Positions 13,445-25,964 of a stretch of DNA of 64,000 bases are shown in pieces (position 1 is the first letter of the stretch; each line of letters starts with the position of its first letter). Where the stretch lies: the NCBI GenBank assembly GCA_051294375.1, contig CM119271.1, positions 11,172,341-11,236,340 on the forward strand, in the 5' to 3' direction. Under the pieces are notes generated by a model. That model saw nothing but the letters and a program-made list of their open reading frames with translations, was not told the DNA's origin and searched no databases. The position numbers were made by a program, and so were the translations under genes. Source of the DNA: Paraspadella gotoi (taxonomy: Eukaryota > Chaetognatha).

Positions 13445-13665
13445 TGGCAGGCGGTGTGAGGAATGGAGAGGAAGTGTCATGCTGTGAGGGTTGGAAGCGA
13501 GTGTCAGGCAGTGAGGGTTTAAAGGGAGTGTCAGGTGGTGAGGAATGCAGGGGAGTGTCAGACGCTTCTGGATCGGACGTAAGGCGGAGAGGGATTCGAA
13601 GAAATATCAGGCGATTAGAGAACAAAATGAAAAGAGTGCCAGGCGGTGAGAAATATCCGGTGTCT
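13445..13665. repeat. GAGTGTCAGGCGGTGAGG minisatellite, about 30-bp units
   Basis: Six to seven degenerate units lie immediately upstream of R3 copy 1. Single-unit remnants follow R3 copy 2 at about 14889-14925. It is inverted relative to 11830-12030. Confidence 0.75.
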
Positions 13666-13759
13666 GACGGAAAAAGGAGAGGCTATAATTAATTAATATG
13701 TAATTTATATTTATAAATAATATATAAATATTTATAATTTCTAATATATTATATTATCA

Positions 13760-14213
13760 ACTTATGTACGCTGGTGGCGAGCGTCGCCGTAAGAAACGGC
13801 TCAACGTCCGACGATTGGAAATGAAATATCTTTGTTCAAGTTCCCAAATTAGCGATCGGGAGTCGCCGCGACGGATAATTGAAAAAGAAGGAAAAAGGTT
13901 GCCGAGCAATCTGATTTATTCAGATAACGTTTTATTGGAATTTGATAAATTTTAGTGCCTAAGATTATCGAAACGGTTTTAATGTTTGTGCTGCCTCTCT
14001 TACAGACTTAATTACAGAATGCGACGATCAAGGTTTCAAAACACCGTTATTTACCTTTTAACCGAAATTTTAATGTTTATTGATTGTTTACAAACAATTT
14101 AGAAATGCTTTTATATCCTCGCCTATTTTTAACTTTGATAAATAAACAACTTTTGAAACCTCGATCGTCGATATTTGTAAATAAGTCTGAAAGCAGAGCA
14201 ACTTAAACATTAT
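13760..14213 (+). repeat. R3 dispersed repeat, copy 1
   Basis: A unit of about 450 bp has the landmarks cggctcaacgtccgacg, atctttgttcaagt, cgatcgggagtcgccg, gccgagcaatctga, cgaaacggtttta, tttaaccgaaattttaatg, tcctcgcctatttttaac, aaacctcgatcgtcg and agtctgaaagcag. Copy 2 follows in direct orientation at 14281-14730, and copy 3 is inverted at 44775-45176. No coding frame is shared. Confidence 0.8.
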
Positions 14214-14280
14214 ATATTTTATTAATTATTATTATTATTATTATTATTATTATTTTATTATTATTATTATTATTATTATT

Positions 14281-14730
14281 TGTATCGGCGTGGTGACGTC
14301 GCCGTAGGAAGACCGATCAACGTCCGATGATTAGGAATGAAAATATCTTTGTTCAAGTTTCCCAAATCGCGATCGGGAGTCGCCGACGACGATTAGATGA
14401 AGAAGAGGAAAAAGGGTTGGCCGAGCAATCTGAGTTATTTCAGATAACGTTTGATTTGGGAATTTTGTAAAATTCTTTAGTTCCTCAAAGATTACGACGT
14501 CGAAACGGTTTTAAGACCGTGAGGCGACTTACCTCCGGTCTTCTACAACCGTTTATTTACCTTTTAACCGAAATTTTAATGTTTATTTGAATTGTTTACA
14601 AACATTTTGGAAATGCTTTTATGTCCTCGCCTATTTTTAACTATTTTTAATAAATAAACAACTTTTGAAACCTCGATCGTCGACATTTGTAAAATAAGTC
14701 TGAAAGCAGAGGCAGCGCAAACACAATATA
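14281..14730 (+). repeat. R3 dispersed repeat, copy 2
   Basis: It is colinear with copy 1 from tatcggcgtggtgacg to taagtctgaaagcagagg, and is separated from copy 1 by a (TTA)n run at 14222-14280. It includes a short palindromic core around cgaaacggttttaagaccg. Confidence 0.8.
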
Positions 14731-15525
14731 TAATTAACTAATGAAAAACCGAAAACAGAACTAATATTGGAAAAATAATTAAATATGCAAAATGAAAACG
14801 AACAAATTCAAGTTCAACACTACGATGTGTGAATGAGATTGAGAAATTCAATCTCATTTAAGATCATATTAGATAATCATTCCTTACATCAGGCAGCGAG
14901 AAATATAACCGTTCGTCAGGCCGAGAGGGACGGGAAACGACGTCAGAACGTTTAATATATAAGCGTTTTATTATTATTATATTAATTTTAATTTTTATAA
15001 TATTATTTTTAAATTAGATTAATTATTATATTAATGACAGAAAAGCTTTTAAACTTTCAGAAAGTTTCCAACAAATTTCGCGAGAAGCGCTGGAAACTAG
15101 CAGTTTGGAGTAAAGAGGTTTTTTTCGTCCTGGTTCTTAGCTTGTCCCTCGCTCGACCTTCTCATTTCTCAGAAATGCTAAAAAAACGAGGTTTTGTCCA
15201 AACCTCTGCTCTTTCCTCCTTCCCCCCCCCTCCCCGCCCAACGGTCATTCCTGTACCCCCCCCCCACCGAATGCTCCACAGTCAGAGAGTGACCACCTCC
15301 AGGATCTATATAAATATCACCCTTTTCCCTGGTAATATCGCATTGACCCGTTTAGTGAAAGTTTGACCCGGAGCGGAAATCCATCTCTCTCCAACTTCAA
15401 ATCCGTCGACGGGAGAGGAGGAGAGAGAAAGAGAGAAAAGAAGAGAAGAGAAAACATTCATTCTTCTTTCATTCATGATCTTCTCCCCGGCGGGCGGTCA
15501 AGAACTGGGTCCTGTCTTTCTCATC

Positions 15526-15573
<48 letters not shown>

Positions 15574-16167
15574 CTCTCTCCTCCTACGTTAGTCCAGCCT
15601 CTCTTTAATCCACCAACGCGCGAGCTATCATCCCAAACTTCTTTTATCACAACCAATATTCACGTCCAACTTGTCCTTTTTATAAAACGAACAACTCACC
15701 ACTGACAAACCTTGAAATGGTCTCTCACCCATCCTCACTTCATCTCACCGTCTTACCTCCCTCTTCCTTCTTGATCCCTCTTCTTCCTCCCCATCATCCC
15801 CTCCACTTCTTCTTCCTCCTCCTCTTCCTCTTCATCACTCCTCATCCTCTCTGTCTATTCTTCCCCCTTCCTCCTCCTTCCTCTTATTCTTCCTCCTGCT
15901 CTCCCTCTTCTTCATCCACCTCTTCTTTCTTCCTCCGCCTCCTCCTCTTCCTCCTACTTCTCCTTTCTCCTCCTCCGTCCTCTTCCTCCTCCATTCGCTT
16001 TCCTGTTTTTATCATCATGTTTTTTTGTTCGGTCACAAACTCATGACCAACATCGAAATCATCTGTGTCACTATCACACCGAATCACTAGCATCTCTCCG
16101 ATAACCACCATCTGCGTCAATCCCTTCTCATCTTTAACATCTGCGTCACCGTTATCATTTTCGTTTC
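14731..16167. other. Noncoding, with CT-rich and TCC-rich tracts
   Basis: AT-rich, then a TATATAAATA sequence near 15306, (CT)n at 15533-15570 and (TCC)n-like sequence at 15770-16000. No supported gene. Confidence 0.6.
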
Positions 16168-16832
16168 GGTGGATAAATCTTTTAGCTTATTTTATATAAA
16201 CAAAAATGTAAATAACAAAATAAAACAAATCGCGAACAAAAAAAAACAAAATTCAATGTTAACTAACGACAAGAGCGCCCACCAGCCGCATTCGCCATCT
16301 TCCTCGTTCTCGGTACGTCACACCTGCTTCGCCGCCGCCGCCGCCGCCGCCGCCAGCCAAAGCCGACGCCCACCGCCGGCAGAAAAGACTTTGCCCCTCT
16401 TTCCTTCTCTCTTCGCACCGCTCCCAAATAAAAATTACTACCTACTTTCGGCACACCGACTAATCTCCAAGGGCCCTCCCCTCTAACAGTCATGTGCATG
16501 GATCGACTCTCATCAGTCTCCTATCATTACTCAATACTACTGTGAAGTGCACTAAACTATAAACTTCAAATCTCATAATCTACTACTTCTAATCATTAAA
16601 TACTCTCTCTACTCTCCTCGGTAGGTCGATCTTCTCCTGGGTATGTTTTTATTCAACTTTAAATAGGTATTGAGTACTTACGCTAAGGAAAATAGAAAGA
16701 TGAATAAAAGAAAAAAAACATAGAGAGATAAAAAAGAAGGAAAAAAAACACGGGTAGAGGTTTAAGAGAAAGAAATGAGACCAGAGAGAGAGAAGAAAAA
16801 AAAACCTGGATTCTTTGGGTCTCTTCAACATT

Positions 16833-16834
16833 GG

Positions 16835-16906
<72 letters not shown>
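16833..16906. repeat. (CGT)n microsatellite, about 24 units
   Basis: A pure CGT run. Other CGT/GAC tracts are at 3876-3903, 11498-11550, 16974-17000, 18563-18615, 24939-24981, 29428-29466, 36268-36520, 48126-48155, 48796-48870 and 49435-49470. Confidence 0.95.
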
Positions 16907-17339
16907 CTCTCCATCGCATCATAATCTACTTCCTCCAGATTACATCCTGCGACTTGATCTTAGTTTTTGGTGTCGTCGTCGTCGTCGTCGTCGTCGTCGT
17001 TTTCGTCGTCGATACCAGCGTCTTTAGCAGCTACAATGTCCCCTTTCTGCTCATCAAAATTGTCACGTTTATTGTTGCTATTTTGTTCGCTTACGTCGTT
17101 GCATCGATCTCGTTTCAGAAATCCTTTCTTCCTTGACTTGACATCCTTTTAAACCTTCCCTCGATTCTTTGACTTTGTGATTCTTGTCTTAAACTTCGAC
17201 TTTCTTCTCAATATGTTCTTTTAGTACTTATAGTACTTATACTTATTGTAGCAACAGTCTTTTTTTTCTCCTCAAAGTCATGACAATTTGTCAGTCTTTA
17301 ACTCACTAATCAGTCTGTCGCCAGCATCTCCCAAAGCGG

Positions 17340-17670
17340 CGTTTACGACATCATCATTGTCATCGTCGTCGTCATGGTTGTCATCATCGTCATCACCTTC
17401 ATAATCATCATCTTCATCTTTAATCATCATCATTATCATCATCATCAATCATCGTCATAATCATCTTCATCTTCATCATTAATCATCATCGTCTATCATC
17501 AATCATCGTCAGCTATCGTCATCATCATCGTCGTCATCTTCATCTATCATCAATCATCTTCGTCATCATCTTCTATCATCAGTTATCATCATCATAATCA
17601 TCATAATCATCATCTGTCATCATCTTCAATCATCATCATCGATCATCGATCATCATCATCATCATCTACC
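17340..17670. repeat. (ATC)n-rich imperfect microsatellite
   Basis: Imperfect tcatcatcatcg repeats fill the stretch. Inverted counterparts lie at 24000-24330 and 30370-30700. Apparent frames are repeat translations. Confidence 0.85.
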
Positions 17671-17749
17671 CTCTCTCCTTCCGTCGACGAGACGTTAATT
17701 TCGGCGTCATTTTCTTCGTCGCTATTTTGGTCATCTGTTTGACGGTCGC

Positions 17750-17935
17750 TACAGATGGGGCAGCGAGAGATGGGGAGAGAGATGGGAGATTGGAGATGGG
17801 ATAATATTGATAAGAGATGGGAAATTGGAGATGTGAAATTGGATGTGGGATAATATTGATAAGAGATGGGAAATTGGAGATGAAAGATTGGAGATGGAAA
17901 ATTGGAGATGGGAGATGGGAAATGGAAGTTTTTGA
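17750..17935. repeat. AGATGGGAAATTGG minisatellite
   Basis: Units of gagatgggaaattgg and gataatattgataagag repeat. Inverted counterparts lie at 23750-23930 and 30105-30290. Confidence 0.8.
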
Positions 17936-18124
17936 AGAAATTTAACGACAAATAATTAAAGTTATTATGCTTCGTAAAATTCGTTTTCCGACCAAGTTCC
18001 ATCATCTTTTTGCCAAAAGAATCAAACGAAAACATTAAAAACAAAACAAAACAAATCAAATTTAAATGTCAAACTTTTTTTTATTTTTACGGCTAAATTT
18101 TGTTTTAGCTGTCTTTATTTATAA

Positions 18125-18160
<36 letters not shown>

Positions 18161-18166
18161 CTCTCT

Positions 18167-18216
<50 letters not shown>

Positions 18217-18565
18217 TGACAATCTTATGTTTGCAACAGATTTTCTTTTTAACTAACTTCATTCTCTATAAATTTTTTTTTCCATTCACGAATAAATAAA
18301 GAATGAATTTTTTATTTCAGATAAAAACAAAAGGACTTTCAATTTTCCACCACAAGCGACATCTGTATCCCTTCTTTTCTCGAAACTCTCTCTCGCGACG
18401 AAACAATTCGTCGTAAAGATTTCGTCGCAGAATAATTTTCGTCGCGGAGAATTCGTCGCCAAGTATATTAAAGAGAAAATTACCCTCAGATTATAAAATA
18501 GCGAAAATAAAATTTGAACAATATTAAAATAACTTCAACCTCAAATAAGGAAACGAGGAAGATGA

Positions 18566-18599
<34 letters not shown>

Positions 18600-18718
18600 A
18601 ACGACGACGACGACGATAAAGCGAGGACGATCGCCGTTACGAGAAATGGAGTAGCAGAAACGAAGGAAGCGCAGTCTGTCGTTTGGACTCCAGCCCAGTT
18701 TCCGGCTCGCTCTCTCTG

Positions 18719-18770
<52 letters not shown>

Positions 18771-19309
18771 CTCTCGTCTCTCTCTCTCTCCTTCTCTCTC
18801 ATCCCCCTCTCCTCCTCCACCAAGCGTTCTATATTCATTTGTTTATACCTCATTTTTTTTACCCTTTTGCTTTACCTTGCTCAATCTCTTCTCTCATCTC
18901 ATCTCTCGCTCTCATCTCTTTCCTCTCTCTCTCTCATACTTCTGTCAGTTTGAAAGGCGAGTTCTATTGGCCCCAGCATTCCCCCTCCTTCTTCCTCCTC
19001 CTCCTCCTTCCTCCTCCTCGTTTTTGAATGCCGTCAGCGTCTGAGATTTCGACAGCCAAAAAAAAGAAAAAAAAGAAAAAGAAGAACAGAAGAAAATCCA
19101 AGGAACTAAACCCCAGTGAATTAAAATAGAAAAAAAGCAAATAAAAACAGAAAGCAAATAAAGCAGATTAATAAAAAAAAAAGAGCAAGGCTATCCGTCC
19201 TTCCCAAAGCCACGCCTCACCGAACCCCCCCCCTCCCTTTCCCCCCGAACTCCCATCTGCGCGACAAAAATAATAAAAACCAAAAAAAAAAAAAAGGGAT
19301 TTTTCGGAA

Positions 19310-19760
19310 ATGAATGGCAGGCGAAACGCCAGAGGTCGCGAGAGGAGTCGTCGTCGGATACGGTCGACGCCGGGTGCTGAGCCCCACAACCTCCGCCCCA
19401 TTTCGCTCAAACTGGCGACCGCAAACGTTCAACGAAACAGCCACTCAACGCCCTCTCTCTCTTCTCTCCTCAAAACCGACGCCGCCACCCGCTACGTTCG
19501 ACGCCCGTTCTCGCTAAATCGACGCCGCCGTCGGCGACTTCGTCGACGGTCGACGACGCCGCATTCCTTCCCGCGGCGTCGTCTGGCGATCCGGCCCGTC
19601 CGTTCTCGTTCGCTACGACATCCGGCGTCGCCGCTCCGTCTTCGTCGCTCTTTTGTTGGCGTCGACGACGACGACGACGACGCCGGAAATATTGGGGAGG
19701 AGGCGAAGAGAATTAGATTCGCGGAACAAATGAACACGTCCGGGACAACAACAACAACGT
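19310..19760. other. CpG-rich segment, no convincing gene
   Basis: A GC- and CpG-rich stretch full of CGA/CGT/CGC triplets is open in several frames on both strands, giving Arg/Ser/Asp-rich readings. No splice-supported or family-like protein is seen. Partial copies lie at 20136-20290 (after a 25-N gap) and, inverted, at 28290-28720; the frames are not conserved between copies, which argues against coding. It could be an unmethylated CpG island. Confidence 0.4.
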
Positions 19761-19849
19761 AACACAACAATAGGGCTCCGTGGAATCGGCGTCTTCTCAG
19801 GAGAGTTGGAATAGTAACAGGTGGAGTGAGGAGGAAAGTCTCGTTTGTT

Positions 19850-20850
19850 AATTCGTTCGTTCGTTTTTCATTCATTCATTTATCGATATTGTTAATTCGT
19901 TCGTTCGTTTTTATATTTTATAAATAACATTCATTTTTGTTAATTTCTTTCATTCATTCGTTGGTTCATTTCTCATATTTATTGTCATCGTTTGTTCGTT
20001 CGTTTTTTTTTTTATAAATAACATTCATTGTTGTTAATTTCTTCGTTCATTTATTCGTTGGTTCATCATTTCTTTCCGTTCGTTGGTTCGTTATTTTTTT
20101 ATCTCTCTCANNNNNNNNNNNNNNNNNNNNNNNNNGGCTTGCGCTTCGCTCGCATCCGGCGGCGTCGCCGCTCGTCTTCGTCGCTCTTTTGTTGGCGTCG
20201 ACGACGACGACGACGACGCCGGAAATATTGGGGAGCGGAGGCGAAGAGAATTAGATTCGCGGAACAAGAAGTGAAACAGAGAGGTCGGCGACAACAGGAC
20301 AGACCAACTTACAACGACACACAAGTAGCGCTCGTGGAATCGGCGTCTATCTCAGGAGAGGTCGTGAGTGATAGTAACAGGTGGAGTGAGGGAGGAAAGT
20401 CGGTTTGTTAAATTCGTTCGTTTACGTTTTCCAGTTCATTCATTGTATTCAGTTTGTGGGTGAATTCGTGTCTGTTCGTTTGTTTTTATTTTATGAAATA
20501 ACATTCATTGTTTGTTGAATTTCTTCTTTCCATTCATTCGTTGGGTTCATTTCTTGCAGTTTATTTGTTCATTCGTTTGTTCGTTCGTTTTTTATTTTAT
20601 AAATAACATTCATTGTTTGTTAATTTCTTCGTTCATTTATTCGTTGGTTCATTCATTTTTTCTTTCGTTCGTTGGTTCGGTTAATTTTTTTATTCATTCA
20701 TTCACCGATTCATTAATTTTTGTTGGTTGTTCGTTCATTAATCATCCTTCAATTATTTATTTGTTTGTTCACTCACTCATTCATTCTTCTCTTGTCTTGC
20801 GTTTGTTTATTTACACTTGTGATGTTGTTTTTTTCTGGAATGAATATTTA
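19850..20850. repeat. Degenerate TTCGTTCA/CATTCATT minisatellite, duplicated across a gap
   Basis: The sequence repeats variants of TTCGTTCGTT, CATTCATT and ATAAATAACATTCATTG. The stretch before the 25-N gap at 20111 (19595-20110) is repeated after it (20136-20700) with many small indels. An inverted counterpart is at 27730-28190. Confidence 0.7.
20111..20135. other. Assembly gap, 25 N, duplicated flanks
   Basis: The sequence before it (19595-20110) recurs after it (20136-20700), for example ttttgttggcgtcgacgacg ahead of ggaaatattggggag on both sides. Confidence 0.95.
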
Positions 20851-21001
20851 TCAAACCTTAATCAGAACACGACAACATGCAAACGAGATTGACGAACTCA
20901 ATCTCATTTGAAATAATTCATTCGCTCCCATTTCTTATATTCCGTCCTTATCAAACTTCCTCACTCGACTTACCCAACCCTTCAACTCCCACCCCGACCA
21001 G

Positions 21002-21169
21002 AGCTTCGTCGTCCCCTTGGGCTCCGCCATCCAGATCGAATGCTACAGCCTCAACCCCGCCATCTGGATTCGCCACGCCGACGACGCCTCCGACTCCCGC
21101 GTGTTGGCGTTGGGAGTGCGTCCGATCGACACTGCCGTGGATCTTCTCAAATACGGATTCATGCAGCAG
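21002..21169 (+). CDS. IgSF protein, exon A (first half of Ig domain 1)
   Basis: This internal exon has 56 codons. A pyrimidine-rich tract ending in cccgaccag precedes it, and CAG|gttggg follows it. The reading opens SFVVPLGSAIQIEC, a typical Ig A'-B strand in which the hydrophobic strand ends in the first core Cys (residue 14), and the core Trp follows at residue 22 (NPAIWIRH). It ends in KYGFMQQ at phase 0. Exon B starts at phase 0 with GNKYMMVIRNVSF and supplies the second core Cys, so A+B give one V-type Ig domain with 63 residues between the cysteines. Codons prefer C or G in third position, unlike the AT-rich surroundings. The annotated frame at this place in other readings (Pro/Thr-rich) is a shadow. 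An inverted, frame-broken copy lies at 27414-27580. Extracellular adhesion or recognition is inferred from the family; no exact orthologue is recognised. Confidence 0.78.
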
Positions 21170-22000
21170 GTTGGGTCGGGTGGGATTTAAGTGGAATGGA
21201 GGTGGTTTAGTGGGGGGGAGGGTGGTTTGTTGGTATAGAGTGGAAGAAGGAAGGGTGGGTGGAGAAATCTGTTGGTTGAGGTGCGTTTGTGAAATGGAAA
21301 TTATGTCTCGAGGTTGGGAAATTAAAAATGAAATGGAAAAAGCTTGGAATGAAACTAAAGGCGTTACTTTTATTAAACATTAATATTAGATATTTGAACT
21401 TAGAAGCTATATTTTTGAACTTTGATCAAGAGGTCAGAAGTCAACTAATACTTGAAATATTAAAACATTTTAACAAGATGTATCTGAGTTGTAAAGCCGC
21501 TGTAAAAAGCTCAAAATAAAATCGTTTGTAAAAGGATAATGATTTTCTCCACAAGATACCAACTTGTAGACATTTTTTAACCTAAGAAACTAAGAAACTA
21601 AGAAACTAAGAAACTTGAAAAAAAATCGAATTTTAACAAAGGAAAAAAAGATTTAAAAAGAAAAAAAAACGGGAAAAGAGATATTTTGGTTTAAAAAAGA
21701 AAAAAAAAACAAAAAGAAAAAAAAAATTTTTTCTTCTTTTCTCGTCATCATTCATCCACATTTAATCTCAATTCGGATCCAAATCATTTTCACCGAATTC
21801 GACATCTTTTTCACATTTGTTCGTTTGTCGCGTCTCTCGCTCTCGCTCTTTCTTAATTTTTTTAAACTTTTTTAACTTTTTTAAAATTTTTCTTCCTTTT
21901 TCCTTTTGTCTCTTGATTTCTCCTTTTTTTATTTTCCGGTAATAACTTATTTCTTTTTCCTTAGCATTTTTTTCTTTAAACATTCCTTCCTTAATTTTTG

Positions 22001-22025
22001 NNNNNNNNNNNNNNNNNNNNNNNNN
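22001..22025. other. Assembly gap, 25 N, apparently of zero length
   Basis: The inverted copy at 26560-26600 reads straight through the same place (aagtcttctcaaaattaagg), so no sequence seems to be missing here. Confidence 0.9.
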
Positions 22026-22271
22026 AGAAGACTTATATTTTAATAGAGTATTATCAGTTCTCTTTTTTTTGCTCATTTCTGTTTTGATTTTTAAATTTGG
22101 CCTTCTCTTATTTTGAATTATATATTTTATCAATTCTAGGTTTTTGTCTGATAATTATCTGTTTGATTTCCAAAGTTTTCCTTTCATTGTATTTTTGCTC
22201 CCCAATCTTCATTTTATTTTACAACTTTCTTCCTCATCTCATCTTCTCACCTTCCCCACTTTAAGCTACTT

Positions 22272-22548
22272 TAAGTCATATTGTGTGCGGATATATTCAC
22301 ACCGCCTCACGTCTGTCATCCTTCAGCCAAAAATCATTGGCTCAGAGGCGGGAACACAACCATCCAGGCGTGTGTTCCATCCACAGTCCTAACGACTGTT
22401 CCCTCTGAGTTGGGCAAAAGCGAGACCGTCCTAGGGTACCGCGCCAGTGACTGGAGGCGGTTCACTGAGGGTCGGAAGCCCCCAAAGCCAACAGGTGAGA
22501 TCCCCATCCCAATGGGCATCACCAGGCAACCCGGCTGTTGCCATAATA
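22272..22548 (-). mobile_element. R4 copy, headless
   Basis: Read on the minus strand it starts with ATGGCAACAGCCGGGTTGCC and ends with the gaggcggtgtgaatatat end. It is the cleanest copy of the body in the window and the best base for a consensus. Confidence 0.7.
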
Positions 22549-22868
22549 TTTTATTTTCAAAGTCTTACGCTCTCTCGTCTCTCTCTCTCTCTCTCTCCTC
22601 CATTTTTCTCCTACATTTCGCGGTTTTCTTAGAATGAATTTGACATTAGACATCGAATTAAATCATTCTTTGACAAATAACTTTTTTCTCTTTTCCAAGA
22701 AATGACTTTTTTTTTCCCCTTTATTTCTTGAAAAGAGAGAGAGAGAGAGAGAGGACGAGAGAGAGAGAGAGAGAAAAGAGAAAATCTCCCCTTTGCGAAA
22801 ATTATGCATTTTTTATTCTGCGACGTTAAAAGACGAGTCGGAGGAAAGTTTGTTGCCGATTGAAATGT

Positions 22869-22873
<5 letters not shown>

Positions 22874-22956
<83 letters not shown>

Positions 22957-22970
22957 AGAGAGAACAGAGA
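22874..22970. repeat. (GA)n microsatellite at a fold-back junction
   Basis: Nearly pure GA. To its left is left-arm sequence in plus orientation, to its right the partial inverted copy. Other GA runs are at 23455-23548, 29225-29330, 29805-29897, 31400-31470, 33590-33660, 34335-34400, 48300-48425, 50770-50845 and 50910-50980. Confidence 0.95.
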
Positions 22971-22974
22971 GAGC

Positions 22975-23454
22975 GAGGCGGCGGAAACTGGGCTGGAGTC
23001 CAAACGACAGGACTGCGGCTTCGCTTCGTTTCTGCTACTCCATTTTCTCGTAACGGCGATTCGTCTCTCGCTTTATCCTCGTACCGTCGTCGTTGTCGTC
23101 GTGTCGTCGTCGTCGTCGTCCCATGCAATCTTTCTCTCGTTTCCTTATGAGGAATGAAGTTATTTTTAATACTTGTTCAAATTTTATTTTTCGCTATTGC
23201 TATAATCTGAGTATTTCTCTTTAATATAGCTTGGAGACGAATTTCCGCGACGAAAATTATTCTGGCGACGAAATCTTTACGACGAATTGTTTCGACCGCG
23301 CGAGGAGTTTCGAGAAAAAAAGGGATACAGATGTCGCTTGTGGTGGAAAATTGGAGTCCTTTTGTTTTTTAAATCTTGAAATGAATAAAAAATTTATAGA
23401 GATGAAGTTAGTTAAAAGAAAATCTGTTGCACAAAACATAAGATTGTCATTAAA

Positions 23455-23547
<93 letters not shown>

Positions 23548-24939
23548 ATGAGTTATAAATAAAAGACAGCTAAAACAAAATTTAGCCGTAAAAAATAAAA
23601 AAAAAAGTTTGACATTTAAATTTGATTTGTTTTGTTTGTTTTAATGTTTTGTTTGATTCTTTTGGCAAAAAGATGATGGAATTGGTCGGAAACGATTTTT
23701 AACGAAAGCATAATAAACTTTAATTATTTGTCGTTAAATTCTTCATCAAAACTTCCATTTCCCATCTCCCATCTCCAAATTCTCCATCTCCAATCTTTCA
23801 TCTCAATTTCCCATCCTTATCAATATTATCCCCATCCAATTTCAATCTCAATTTCCATCTCTTATTCAATATTATCCCCATCTCCACAATCTCCATCTCT
23901 CTCCCATCTCTCGCTGCCCCCATCTGTAGCGACACGTCAAACAGAGAACAAAATAGCGACGAAGAAAATGACGCCGAAATTAACGCTCCGTCGACGGAAG
24001 GAAGAGGGAGATGATGATGATGATGATGATGATGATGATCGATGATCGATGATGAACTGATTGAAGATGATGACAGATGATGAATTATGAAATGATTATG
24101 AATGATGGATAAACTGAATGATAGAAGATGATGACGAAGATGATTGATGATAAGATGAAGATGACGACGAATGATGATGAAGAAGCTGAACGAGAATGAT
24201 GATAGACGATGAAGATTAATGATGAAGAATGAAGATGATATACGATGATTGGATGATGATGATAAGATATGATATAAAGATGAAGATGATGATTATGAAG
24301 GTGATACGAGAAGATGAAACCATGAACGACGACGACGATGACAAAATGAGATGTCGTAAAAGCGCTTTGGGAGAATGCTGGCGAACAGACTGATGATATG
24401 AGTTTTAAAGGACTGAAAAAAAACCAAAAAAGAATTTTGTTTCAAGTTAGGTGTGTGTGGCGTGCGGCGCTCGAATAGTAGCGCGACGTACCGTTAGCGG
24501 GGCGGACCCATTAGGATGTGTGGGGCGTGTGGGAAAAAAAGAAATGGCGGGCAAAAGAAAGTAGAGAATAAAAAGAGAAAAGGGAACCACTGTTGCTACA
24601 ATACAGTATAAGTACTAAAGTACTAAAGAACATATTGAGTAGAAAGTCGAAGTTTAAGACAAGAATACAAAGTCCAAAGAATCGAGGGAAAGGTTTAAAA
24701 AGGATGTCAAGTCAGAGGAAGAAAGGATTTCTGAACGAGAATCGATGCAACGAACGTTAAGCGAAACAAATAGCAACAAATAAACGTGAACAATTTTGAT
24801 AGAGCAGAAAGGGGAATTTGTAGCTGCTAAAGACGCTGGTATCGACGACGAAAACGACGACGACGACGACGACGACACCAAAAACTAAGATCAAGTCAGC
24901 AGAGTATCTGGAGGAAGTAGATTATGATTGAATGGAGAG

Positions 24940-24983
<44 letters not shown>

Positions 24984-25110
24984 ACGACGAACGACGACGG
25001 CCAATGTTGAAGAAGACCCAAAGAATCCAGGTATTTTTTTTTTCTTCTCTCTCTCTCTCAACTCCCCGGTTTTTTTTCCCTTTTATCCCTATCCTTTTTT
25101 ATTTACGCGT
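22975..25110 (-). repeat. Extra partial inverted copy of 16800-18720
   Basis: Read on the minus strand, this segment repeats 16800-18720: the GTTTGGACTCCAGCCC segment, the CGAC/GTCG segment, the AGATGGG repeat, the GAT/ATC tract and the (CGT)n segment, in order. It is the third copy of that stretch in the window; the others are on the plus strand at 16.8-18.7 kb and the minus strand at 29.3-31.3 kb. It enters through a (GA)n run and leaves at about 25110, where plus-strand sequence like 22623 onward resumes. It alone contains about 160 bp (24431-24590) absent from the other two copies. Confidence 0.8.
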
Positions 25111-25342
25111 TTCTTAGAATGAATTTGACACTAGACATCGAATAAATCACTTCTTTGACAAATAACTTTTTTCTCTTTTCCAAGAAATGACTTTTTTTCT
25201 TCTCTCTCTCTCTCGTCAATCCTCTCTTCTCTCTCTTCTCACATTTCAATCGGCAAACAACTTCCGACTCGTCTTTTTAACCGTCGGCAGAATAAAAATG
25301 CATAATTTTTGCAAAAGGGGAGATTATTCTCATCTCCTCTCT

Positions 25343-25380
<38 letters not shown>

Positions 25381-25505
25381 CTGTTCAGAAAATAAAAAGG
25401 GGATAAAAAAAGTCATTTCCTTGGAAAAGAGGATAAAAAAAGTTATTGTCAAAGAAGTGATTTATTCGATGTCTAGTGTCAAATTCATTCTAAAAACGCG
25501 AATGA
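25105..25505. repeat. Local palindrome at the turn of the fold-back
   Basis: A segment also present once at 22623-22715 (gaatttgaca..agacatcgaa) occurs here in plus orientation at 25113-25200 and in minus orientation at 25405-25495. About 200 bp lie between the arms. Those 200 bp include the inverse of 22790-22870. The larger fold-back turns here. Confidence 0.75.
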
Positions 25506-25525
25506 GGAGAGAAATGGAGGAGAGA

Positions 25526-25563
<38 letters not shown>

Positions 25564-25611
25564 AGATAGAGAGGAGAGCGTCAAGACTTTTGAAAATAAA
25601 ATATTATGAAC

Positions 25612-25875
25612 AGCCCGGGTTGCCTTGATGCCAGTTGGGATGGGCATCTCACTGTATGGCTTTGGGGCTTCCGACCCTCAAGTGACCGCCTCACACTGGC
25701 GCGGTTACGCGCTAGGACGGTCTCTGCTTTGGCAACGCAGAGGGAAAGTCGTTTAGGACTGTTGATGGAACACTACGCCATGGGGATGGTGTGTTCCCGC
25801 CTGAGGCCAATGGATTGGCTTGAAGGATTGACAAGACGTGAGGCGTGTGAATATACGCCACATGGATCCCTGGGC
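25612..25875 (+). mobile_element. R4 copy, headless
   Basis: It starts at cagcccgggttgcc and ends at gaatatacgccacat, the same order as 26040-26325. It is the inverted partner of 22272-22548, with many small indels, and shows that the right arm carries two R4 copies where the left arm has one. Confidence 0.68.
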
Positions 25876-25964
25876 AAGACATCAACTCAGGTTCCTCAAG
25901 GCCTGAGGGTTCTGACAAGATGTTACCATAGTGGGAGAAGAGAGAGAGAGAAAGAGCGCGAGTT

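Noticed and set aside
12515-13487. 300-residue frames in two phases
   Set aside because: They are Ser/Leu/Phe-only readings of T/C-rich DNA, open in two frames at once, with no domain or splice support.
21002-21040. Homology between the SFVVP of exon A and the SFVVP of exon D
   Set aside because: The motif falls before the first core Cys in A but after the core Trp in D, so the match is positional chance.
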